Assembly (NCBI GenBank): GCA_026713345.1
Contig: JAPOOQ010000645.1
Span: 1 to 18,961, forward strand
Length of the DNA: 18,961 nucleotides
Source: Gemmatimonadota bacterium
Lineage (GTDB): Bacteria; Gemmatimonadota; Gemmatimonadetes; Longimicrobiales; Gaopeijiaceae
Reading direction: 5' to 3'
Below are positions 13,200 through 18,961 of this stretch, in pieces. The notes under the pieces were generated by a model. The model saw only the letters and a list, made by a program, of their open reading frames with translations, ran no database searches and was not told where the DNA came from. Each line of letters begins with the position of its first letter. Positions within the stretch are counted from its first letter, which is position 1. A program made the translations under genes and the position numbers.

Positions 13200-14772
13200 C
13201 CAGCTCCGGAAACCCCTCCGGCGGCCACCGATGCCCGGTCCCCTGTTCATAGGCGTACGCCAGCCGGAACAGCAGCCCCTCCGCGTACGGCCGCGCCAGG
13301 ATCTGGAGCCCCGCGGGATGCACGCCTTCGGTATACCCCATCGGGACGGTGATCGCGGGCATGCCGGTGGCCGGCGCCACCCGCTGCGAGTTGTCGCCGC
13401 TGTACTCCGCGTTGGCGCGGTCGATGTGGGCGGGCGGGCTGAGCCAGGTCGGGTAGACGAGGGCGTCGAGTTCGGCTTCGTCCATGGCTGCGACCAGGTC
13501 GGCGAGGAAACCCTGGCGCTCCGCGTTGTCGGCGTAGTCGGGGCAGGGGGGATCCCACTCGGCGGGCGGCACGTCGAGCGGCGCGTTCTCCGCATTGCGC
13601 AGCGAGCGCTCCGCGTCGGCCCCGTAATCGCCCGTCTCCAGCACGGCGACCACATCGGTGATCGGCGCGCGGGCCCCCAGCGACCGCAGGTACATGTGCA
13701 TGTCGTAGCGGAAGCGGCGGCAGTACATGTTCGGGCGGCGCGACTGCGCGCTCAGGTCGAAGTCGAAGGGATCGACGATCTCGGCGCCCAGCCCGGCCAT
13801 CTCCTCCACCGCATTCGCGAAGACCGCGAGCACCGCCGAGTCGGCGTCTTCGGTGTCGACCAGCGCGCGGAACACGCCGATGCGCGCACCCTCCAGCCCG
13901 TCCGCGTCCAGGAAGCGCGTGTAGTCGACCTCGCGGTGCTCGCGCCCGGCCTCGGTGTAGGGATCGGCGGGGTCGTAGCCGGCCACGATGGTGAAGACCC
14001 GCGTCACATCCTCGACGGTGCGCCCCATCGGCCCCGCGATGTCGCGGTCGAAGGAGAGGGGGATGACGCCGTCGCGGCTGGTCAGCCCGATCGTCGAGCG
14101 GATTCCCACCAGCGCGAGGCGCGACGACGGCCCGCGGATGGAGTTGCCGGTGTCGCTGCCGAGCCCGATGAGTCCGAAGGCGGCCGCGACCCCCGACGCC
14201 GTGCCCCCGCTGGAGCCGGCCGGCACCCGGTCGAGCGCGTAGGCGTTGCGGGTGGTGTCGAACGACGAACTGACCGATTGGCGCGGGCTGAAGGCCCATT
14301 CCGCCATGTTCGTCTTGGCGACCACGATCGCGCCCGCCTCGCGGATGCGGCGCACCATGAACGCGTCGTCCGGCGGAACGCTGTACCGGAGCGCGACCGA
14401 GCCCCCGGTGGTGATCATGTCGTGAGTGTCGAAGTTGTCCTTGACGAGCATGGGGACGCAGAAGAGGGGGCCGGGGGTTTCGCCCGCGGCAAGGTCGGCG
14501 TCGAGCTCGTCGGCGCGGTCCAGCGCGGCCGGGTTGACGACGGTGATCGCGTTGATCAGGTGCTCGTAGGCGTCGATCCGGTCGAGGTGGGCCTGCACGA
14601 CCATGCGGCAGGTGGTGCGGCCCGAGAGGAGGGCGTCGTGGATGTCCGCGATCGTGGCCTCGACGGCGAGGATGGGGCGGGGGGCGGGGGTGCAGGCGGT
14701 GGCGGCGAGGAGGAGGGCGGCGGCTGCAACGCAAGTCGTGGGTGCGCGGCGGCAGCGGGATGTAGTGTTCAT
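13192..14772 (-). CDS. Amidase-signature family lipoprotein
   Basis: The 526-residue enzyme has a lipoprotein signal (AAAALLLAATAC, C27), placing it outside the cytoplasm. The amidase-signature catalytic triad is complete: K111 (MLVKDNFDT), cis-serine S187 (AGSSGG) and nucleophile S211 in GSDTGNSIRGPSS. The family usually has GGS before IR; the GNS variant is seen in a subgroup of exported amidases. These enzymes hydrolyse amide bonds of small molecules or peptides; the substrate cannot be told. It lacks the GatB/GatC context of the aminoacyl-tRNA amidotransferase GatA. ATG at 14772 is chosen because it places the signal peptide at the N-terminus. It is 92 bp downstream of btuD and may be read from the same transcript. 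Confidence 0.9.
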   Translation of the reverse strand: MNTTSRCRRAPTTCVAAAALLLAATACTPAPRPILAVEATIADIHDALLSGRTTCRMVVQAHLDRIDAYEHLINAITVVNPAALDRADELDADLAAGETPGPLFCVPMLVKDNFDTHDMITTGGSVALRYSVPPDDAFMVRRIREAGAIVVAKTNMAEWAFSPRQSVSSSFDTTRNAYALDRVPAGSSGGTASGVAAAFGLIGLGSDTGNSIRGPSSRLALVGIRSTIGLTSRDGVIPLSFDRDIAGPMGRTVEDVTRVFTIVAGYDPADPYTEAGREHREVDYTRFLDADGLEGARIGVFRALVDTEDADSAVLAVFANAVEEMAGLGAEIVDPFDFDLSAQSRRPNMYCRRFRYDMHMYLRSLGARAPITDVVAVLETGDYGADAERSLRNAENAPLDVPPAEWDPPCPDYADNAERQGFLADLVAAMDEAELDALVYPTWLSPPAHIDRANAEYSGDNSQRVAPATGMPAITVPMGYTEGVHPAGLQILARPYAEGLLFRLAYAYEQGTGHRWPPEGFPELGR

Positions 14773-14793
14773 GGCGTTGTCACAGGTCAGAAC

Positions 14794-14814
14794 GCGGATT
14801 CGGATGCGGATTCG
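14794..14814. repeat. Short tandem repeat before the amidase gene
   Basis: GCGGATTCG occurs at 14794-14802 and again at 14806-14814, separated by GAT (12-bp period). It lies in the 92-bp gap between btuD and the amidase. No function is suggested. Confidence 0.5.
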
Positions 14815-14864
14815 CCTGCCCAAGGTAGCGCCGCCGGCTGGGAGCGGGCCACGCAGGTGCCGTG

Positions 14865-15692
14865 CTACGCTCCGCCCTTCCGCAGCGGGATCGTCTGGGG
14901 CGCGCCGGTGTCGCTCCCGGGTCCCGGGTGAGGCACCACCCTGAGCGGCCATTCGTACACACCCTCCAGCGTCTCGCGCGACACGACCTCGGCTGGGGTG
15001 CCCCGGGCGTGTGCGCGGCCGCGGTCGAGGAGCAGGAGCCGGTCGGCGAAACGGGCCGCGAGGTTGAGGTCGTGGGTGATGACGAGCACCGCGAGCCCGT
15101 CGTCGCGGAGCTCGCGGAGCAGGTGGAAGAGCTCCATGCGGTAGCGGAGGTCGAGGCCGGCGGTGGGTTCGTCGAGGAGGAGGATGGGGGCCTCCTGGGC
15201 GAGGGCGCGGGCGATCCGGGCGCGTTGCCGCTCGCCTCCGGAGAGTTGGCCGATGTCGCGGTCGGCGAAGGCGGTGACGGCGCAGCGCTCGAGCGCGTGG
15301 TCCACCGCGGCGCGGTCACGGTTCCCGGAGCGCTCCCAGGGGCCGAGGTGCGGGTACCGCCCCATCCCCACCATTTCGCGCACCGTTACAGGGAAGGGTG
15401 AGGACTCCGACTGGGGCACGACCGCGATCGCGCGGGCCCGCTCCCGGTCGTCGAGGCCCGTCAGCGGCCGGTCGTCGAGGTCGACTTCGCCCTCCTGCGG
15501 GGCGAGCGCCCCGGTGAGGAGCCGGAGCAGCGTCGTCTTCCCGGCTCCGTTGGGCCCCACGACCGCGAGCAGCCGTCCCGGCGAGACCGAGACCGAAACC
15601 CCCCGCACGGCCTCCACCTCCGCACGCGGGTGCCGGACGGTGAGGCCCCGTCCCCGCAGCACGGGACGCTCCCCGCGCGGCGGCCCCCTCAC
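14865..15692 (-). CDS. btuD: B12 ABC transporter ATP-binding protein
   Basis: The 275-residue ATPase has Walker A GPNGAGKTT (46-54), Q-loop Q94 (VVPQSE), signature LSGGERQR (150-157), Walker B ILLLDEP (170-176) and switch H207 (VITHD). It matches the FecE/BtuD group that powers cobalamin and siderophore uptake through the inner membrane. The start is GTG at 15692, overlapping the permease stop as GTGA. The frame stays open upstream within the permease gene, but that part is a shadow. Cobalamin is favoured over iron chelates because the operon is headed by a cobalamin riboswitch. Confidence 0.93.
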   Translation of the reverse strand: MRGPPRGERPVLRGRGLTVRHPRAEVEAVRGVSVSVSPGRLLAVVGPNGAGKTTLLRLLTGALAPQEGEVDLDDRPLTGLDDRERARAIAVVPQSESSPFPVTVREMVGMGRYPHLGPWERSGNRDRAAVDHALERCAVTAFADRDIGQLSGGERQRARIARALAQEAPILLLDEPTAGLDLRYRMELFHLLRELRDDGLAVLVITHDLNLAARFADRLLLLDRGRAHARGTPAEVVSRETLEGVYEWPLRVVPHPGPGSDTGAPQTIPLRKGGA

Positions 15693-16684
15693 CGCCGCCC
15701 CCCGCGCATCAGGAGCACCACGAAGAGCGGCACCCCGGCCACCGCCGTGACCACCCCGGTCGGCAGCTCGGCCGGCGCGATCACCAGCCGGGCCACCGTG
15801 TCCGCCAGAAGGAGAAACGCCGTCCCGGCCAGGAACGACGCGGGGAGGAGCAGGCGGTGGTCGTTCCCCCACGCGATCCGAACGGCGTGCGGCACGATCA
15901 GCCCGACGAAACCGATCACGCCGCTCGCCGCGACCGCCGCGCCCACCATCAGCGACGCGGCCAGGTAGGCGGTGAGCTTCACCCGCTGCACCGAGGCGCC
16001 CAGGTAGTGGGCGACCTCCTCGCCGCGTGAGAGCAGGTTGAAGGCGCGGGCCAGCGAGAGCACGGCCACCGAACCCGGCACGAGCAGCGCGGCCAGCAGC
16101 CCCGTCGAGCCCCACTCGGCCCCCGTCAGGTTCCCCATCATCCAGAAGATCGCCGACCGGAAGGACTCGATATCCGCGACCGAGAGCATCAGCAGGATGA
16201 TCGCGTTGAAGAAGGCGCCGATGATGACGCCTGACAGGATCAGCACACGCGTGTCCATGCGGGCCGGAGAGGCGCGCCGCGCGACTTCGAGGACCATCAT
16301 CATGGCGGCGATCGCCCCGGCGAAGGCGCCCACCGGGAGCATCCACGGAATCGCCACGCCGAGGCCGGTGACCAGCACCGCGACAGCCCCGACCGCGGCG
16401 CCCCCCGAAATGCCCAGCACGTAGGGCTCGGCCAGCGGGTTGCGCAGCAGCGCCTGAAACGTGCACCCGCTGATCCCGAGCGCGCCCCCCACGAGCGCGG
16501 CCAGGACGGCGCGCGGCAGCCGCAGCTGCAACAGGATGGTGCGCGCGGTGGGGTCGGCATCGCCGGACATGGCGCGCCAGAGGTCGCCCGGCCCCAGGCC
16601 GGAGGCGCCGAGCGAGACGCTCAGCACGAACGCGCCCAGGGCGGCCAGCGCGAGGAGGGCGAGGCGGAACGGAGTGCGGGTCAA
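15689..16684 (-). CDS. btuC: B12 ABC transporter permease (FecCD/BtuC family)
   Basis: The 331-residue membrane protein has about nine or ten hydrophobic segments. FecCD-family marks are visible: RLPRAVLAALVGGALGISG near residue 55, then QALLRNPLAEPYVLGISGGAA, and near the C-terminus GVIGFVGLIVPHAVRI followed by GTAFLLLADTVAR and ELPTGVVTAVAGVPLFVVLL. It forms the channel with BtuD at its cytoplasmic face. The start is TTG at 16684 and overlaps the btuF stop as TTGA, which implies translational coupling. No Shine-Dalgarno is seen, in keeping with coupling. Its end overlaps btuD by four bases. Confidence 0.93.
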   Translation of the reverse strand: MTRTPFRLALLALAALGAFVLSVSLGASGLGPGDLWRAMSGDADPTARTILLQLRLPRAVLAALVGGALGISGCTFQALLRNPLAEPYVLGISGGAAVGAVAVLVTGLGVAIPWMLPVGAFAGAIAAMMMVLEVARRASPARMDTRVLILSGVIIGAFFNAIILLMLSVADIESFRSAIFWMMGNLTGAEWGSTGLLAALLVPGSVAVLSLARAFNLLSRGEEVAHYLGASVQRVKLTAYLAASLMVGAAVAASGVIGFVGLIVPHAVRIAWGNDHRLLLPASFLAGTAFLLLADTVARLVIAPAELPTGVVTAVAGVPLFVVLLMRGGRR

Positions 16685-17682
16685 TTTTGTTTGGATGGGT
16701 CGCCGGCCTGCCGCGGGCTCGCCGCTGGAGGCAGGACATCGTCCCCGTGCAGGAAGCGGGCGAGGTGCGCCGCCGCCTCGGCCACCCGGGGTCCGGGACG
16801 GTTGAACAAGTCCCCGTCGACCAGGAGGTAGCGGCCGGTGCGGACCGCCTCCAGTTCCCGCCCGCCTGGCGCCCCCAGCCAGGGGACCGCCTCCGCACCG
16901 GCGGCGCGGCCGGGAATGACGAGAGCGTCCGGGTTCCGCTGGAGGACCGCCTCCACGGATACCAGCGGCCAGCCCCGCGACGCGTCCGCGAAGATGTTGC
17001 GCCCGCCCGCCAGCGAGACCACCTCGTCAATGAATGTCCCCGGGCCCGTCGTCTGCGGCGGGGCGTGCCAGACCGAGGAGTATACGGAGACCGGATCCCG
17101 GCCCCGGACCGCCGCCGCCACCCTGTCGAGCGCCCGGTCCAGCGAGTCGATGACGAGCGACGCGCGCTCCTCCAGCCCGAGCAGCCTGCCCAGCCGGCGC
17201 AGGTGGCTGCGCAGGTCGTCGATGGTCTGGACATCGGCCCGGTAGACCGGGATCCCGAGCGCGGCGGCCCGGTCCGCCACCTGCTCCGTCGCATCGTACC
17301 AGCTGATCACGAGGTCGGGCTCCAGGCGCGCGAGCGCTTCGAGGTTGGGGTTCATGCCGTCGCCGAGCGAAGGCAGGTGCGCGAACTCCGGCGCGCGGTC
17401 GAAGCGGGTCCGGGCGATGAGCACGCCGGGGTCGAGCGCGGCGACGGTTTCGGTAATCGACGGGATCACCGAGAAGACGCGGCGTGCCGGCGCGGGGAGC
17501 GCGACCGTGCGTCCCAGGTCGTCGGTGACGGTGACCGCGGGGCGCGCGGGGTCCTCGGCCGGTGCGCAAGCGGCAACGAAGGTCAGAAATGTAAAGAACA
17601 GTTTACATCTTGTAATGCGTACTTTACAGTACGGCTGCGTTGGCGGGTGGCTGCCGCGAGTAGCCAGGTGCTTCCTGTACAC
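16681..17682 (-). CDS. btuF: B12-binding lipoprotein (periplasmic BtuF-type)
   Basis: From GTG at 17682 the product is 333 residues. A signal (ITRCKLFFTFLTFVAAC, C39) makes it a lipoprotein. The mature part matches class III binding proteins: VTDDLGRTVALPAPARRVFSVIPSITETVAAL at the front, then NPNLEALARLEPDLVISW, and the second lobe with FIDEVVSLAGGRNIF and SVEAVLQRNPDALVIPG. It delivers the cobalamin to BtuC. The start is decided by GAGGGAGGG (17697-17689) six bases upstream. A longer frame running to 17787 is rejected because it would enter the riboswitch. The N-terminal codons are unusually AT-rich and contain two spaced palindromes. Vitamin B12 as ligand follows from the riboswitch; iron chelates are the less likely alternative. 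Confidence 0.92.
   Translation of the reverse strand: MYRKHLATRGSHPPTQPYCKVRITRCKLFFTFLTFVAACAPAEDPARPAVTVTDDLGRTVALPAPARRVFSVIPSITETVAALDPGVLIARTRFDRAPEFAHLPSLGDGMNPNLEALARLEPDLVISWYDATEQVADRAAALGIPVYRADVQTIDDLRSHLRRLGRLLGLEERASLVIDSLDRALDRVAAAVRGRDPVSVYSSVWHAPPQTTGPGTFIDEVVSLAGGRNIFADASRGWPLVSVEAVLQRNPDALVIPGRAAGAEAVPWLGAPGGRELEAVRTGRYLLVDGDLFNRPGPRVAEAAAHLARFLHGDDVLPPAASPRQAGDPSKQN
17590..17628. repeat. Two equal TGTAA-N8-TTACA palindromes in tandem
   Basis: TGTAA-N8-TTACA occurs at 17590-17607 and again at 17611-17628, exactly 21 bp apart. The first lies within the longer perfect repeat ATGTAAA-N6-TTTACAT (17589-17608). They fall in the btuF signal-peptide codons, where base composition drops sharply in GC. 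They may bind a regulator. Confidence 0.5.
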
Positions 17683-17688
17683 CGGTTT

Positions 17689-17722
17689 CCCTCCCTCGAA
17701 GGATGGTGCGTGAGGGCGAGGG
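17689..17722 (-). promoter_or_regulatory. btuF: btuF ribosome site and matching anti-Shine-Dalgarno
   Basis: On the minus strand CCCTCGCCCTC (17722-17712), directly after the riboswitch core, can pair with GAGGGAGGG (17697-17689), the ribosome site of btuF. This supports control of translation initiation: B12-bound RNA would free the pairing strand to hide the ribosome site. Confidence 0.55.
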
Positions 17723-17880
17723 GACCGCGTCTCCTGGCTCGAGGCGATGTCGCTCGCCTTCCCGGGGGGCTTGCACCCCAGTGGCAATCGAGCGGGTCAT
17801 GCCGGATCCGCCTGGGGATCCGGGCCTCCTACAGTGGCGGGGCCGCGCCGGCTTAAGACCGGACTTCCGGTGGCCACCTC
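17723..17880 (-). ncRNA. Cobalamin riboswitch
   Basis: The conserved blocks appear in the right order on the minus strand: GAGGTGGCCACCGG at the 5' side (from 17880), GCCGGCGCGGCCCCGCCACTGT, a variable arm, GCCACTGGGG with a hairpin (GGGG-TGCAAG-CCCC), CGGGAAGGCGAG, and the B12 box GAGCCAGGAGAC (17740-17729). These match the AdoCbl-type riboswitch core. It senses intracellular cobalamin and turns off the btuFCD genes that follow. The exact ends of the outer helix were not determined. No Rho-independent terminator is seen between it and btuF, so control is likely at translation. Confidence 0.95.
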
Positions 17881-17895
17881 GCTGACGATGGGGGG

Positions 17896-17924
17896 ACGAT
17901 AGCGGGCCGATTGGCAGGGGGCAA
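17896..17924 (-). promoter_or_regulatory. Candidate promoter of the btuFCD operon
   Basis: On the minus strand TTGCCC (17924-17919) and TATCGT (17901-17896) are 17 bp apart. Transcription would start a few bases before the riboswitch core, as expected. Confidence 0.45.
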
Positions 17925-17965
17925 GCGGAGGGTTGTCCTGGGCAGGGGCCGGTGAGGCTGGTGAT

Positions 17966-17978
17966 CCGGAGCTTCCGG
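17966..17978 (-). terminator. Weak hairpin after the Rpn gene
   Basis: CCGGA-AGC-TCCGG on the minus strand, a 5-bp stem six bases after the stop codon. No T-run. It may be part of a terminator between the nuclease gene and the B12 operon. Confidence 0.3.
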
Positions 17979-17983
17979 TAAGG

Positions 17984-18961
17984 TCAGCCCTCCCGCACCC
18001 GCGTGAGGAACTCCTCGGCGTTCTCGCATTCGACCACCGCGTCGGCGACACGCGCGATGTCTTCCTGTTCAGAGATCCGCTCCAGCACTGGCAGGAGCCG
18101 CTCGGCGGCGCCGGGACCGAATCTGCGGCTGACCATCCGGGTAACCAGTTCGCGCTCCCGCTGGATCGAGGCTTGCCGCTCACGCTCGATGCCTTCCTCG
18201 ATGCCCTCCGCAATGCCCTTCTCGAGGCCCTTCTCGATGCCCTCCGCGATGCCCTTCTCAATGCCCTTCTGCAGCCACAGCTGGTCCCGCTCCTCGCCCC
18301 ACTTCCGGGCCCGCTCGATCAAGGTCGTCATGGTTCCTTCCTCCTCATTCCTCAATTTGCGTTGCAACTCTCGGCCCGCGGGGCCGAACCGCTGGGCGAG
18401 AACCTGCGTGATCCAGGCCACGAAGACACCGGCCAGTTCCGGCACGCCGATTGTCTCACGCCAGTCCCCCAGCGAGCCCGCCAGCTCTTCCAGCGCTTCT
18501 GCCGTGGGAGCCTGCTCGAACCTCGCGATCATCGCGAGCACGTTGTCCAGCGGCAGCGAATCCGGATCCTGCGCCCGGATCTCGCTGAGAAGATACCGTT
18601 GGCGGGGCTGGTATCCAAGCAGTTCCTCGGGCACGGGCGGCAGGAGGTCGGCGACATCCCGCGCCGCGGTCCAGCGCCGCTCTCCGTTGTAGATGACGAT
18701 GGGCAGTATGAGGGGGTATTCGCCGTCGGGCCCGAGATCTTCCTTGCCGAGCCGCATCCAGATGGTGGAGGTATAGTCCATGATTCGGAGAGCCATGCGG
18801 CGGTCGACGGTGGACTGGAACTCCAGCAGGATCAGGATGTAGACCCAACCGCCGCCGGTGGTTCCGATTCGCCAGAGCATGTCGGTGTGCCGCTGGCCGA
18901 GGTGCTCGGTGACGAAGCTGTCGGGCATGCGCTCCAGGGTGGCGAAGTCGAGGTGGCGGGC
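17984..18961 (-). CDS. Rpn-family (PD-(D/E)xK) recombination-promoting nuclease, N-terminus cut by window edge
   Basis: 325 residues are visible and the frame stays open to the edge, so the true start lies beyond 18961; about 40 residues are probably missing. The nuclease core is recognisable: LERMPDSFVTEHLGQRHTD, then GGWVYILILLEFQSTVDRRMALRIMDY, where LEFQ is the E-x-Q form of the catalytic motif in this transposase_31-like family. Known members (RpnA of E. coli) are DNA endonucleases that raise recombination; a defence role has also been suggested. After residue 215 there is a repeat-rich arm (KGIEKGIAEGIEKG pattern), as in other family members. ATG at 18928 is internal and not the start. 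Confidence 0.88.
   Translation of the reverse strand, partial: ARHLDFATLERMPDSFVTEHLGQRHTDMLWRIGTTGGGWVYILILLEFQSTVDRRMALRIMDYTSTIWMRLGKEDLGPDGEYPLILPIVIYNGERRWTAARDVADLLPPVPEELLGYQPRQRYLLSEIRAQDPDSLPLDNVLAMIARFEQAPTAEALEELAGSLGDWRETIGVPELAGVFVAWITQVLAQRFGPAGRELQRKLRNEEEGTMTTLIERARKWGEERDQLWLQKGIEKGIAEGIEKGLEKGIAEGIEEGIERERQASIQRERELVTRMVSRRFGPGAAERLLPVLERISEQEDIARVADAVVECENAEEFLTRVREG
18186..18270 (-). repeat. 12-bp tandem repeats coding a GIxKG/GIxEG arm in the Rpn protein
   Basis: About seven imperfect copies of a TCGATGCCCTTC-like unit (read on the plus strand) code KGIEKGIAEGIEKGLEKGIA. Such arrays are common in Rpn proteins and prone to length change by slippage without loss of frame. 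Confidence 0.75.

Noticed and set aside
13231..14931. Plus-strand open frame of 566 codons over the amidase gene
   Set aside because: The minus strand carries a complete amidase signature. The plus-strand product is Arg/Gly/Val-rich with no motif.
15693..17294. Long upstream extension of the BtuD frame through btuC and btuF
   Set aside because: Only the part after GTG at 15692 looks like an ABC ATPase. The rest is an out-of-frame reading of the permease and binding-protein genes.
14865..17682. Iron-siderophore (Fec/Fhu) transporter instead of B12
   Set aside because: The protein families alone do not decide it, but the cobalamin riboswitch directly upstream does.
17683..17787. N-terminal extension of btuF starting at 17787
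   Set aside because: It lies in the riboswitch and its expression platform. GTG at 17682 has a strong ribosome site and a lipoprotein signal follows it.

Overview
The window is GC-rich and densely coded. It comes from a Gram-negative-type bacterium: there is an outer-membrane beta-barrel protein, several lipoproteins with clear lipoboxes, and a B12 uptake system of diderm type. The long high-GC shadow frames, the leishmanolysin-like protease with Ig/cadherin-like repeats and the PAS-like LuxR regulator would fit Gemmatimonadota or a similar environmental phylum. That placement is a guess from style, because no rRNA or marker gene is present.

Layout. Positions 1-1423 (minus strand) hold the start of a GAF-domain sensor, cut by the window edge, and an envelope-anchored M23 peptidase. 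Positions 1743-11202 (plus strand) form a block: a LuxR-family regulator, a small beta-barrel outer-membrane protein, a small lipoprotein, a giant lipoprotein of about 2115 residues with 19 repeats of about 92 residues followed by a leishmanolysin-type (M8) metalloprotease domain, and a small exported membrane protein. A nearly identical 16-bp palindrome, TCCCC-N6-GGGGA, lies upstream of the LuxR gene and again upstream of the barrel gene. This suggests that the regulator controls itself and the surface/protease block. It is the best candidate here for an undescribed system.

Positions 11254-13175 (minus strand) are accessory: an AAA/DUF4143 ATPase and a Phd/VapC-type toxin-antitoxin pair. The pair has its own promoter with a palindromic operator inside it and is bounded by an 18-bp near-perfect direct repeat, one copy of which covers the stop codon of the neighbouring amidase gene. 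A 14-bp inverted repeat surrounds the start of the ATPase gene.

Positions 13192-14772 (minus strand) encode an amidase-signature lipoprotein. Positions 14865-17924 (minus strand) are a complete B12 uptake unit: promoter, cobalamin riboswitch, btuF, btuC and btuD, with overlapping start/stop codons between the genes. Positions 17984-18961 (minus strand) hold an Rpn-family nuclease gene that is cut by the right edge. No tRNA, rRNA, CRISPR array or insertion sequence was recognised.
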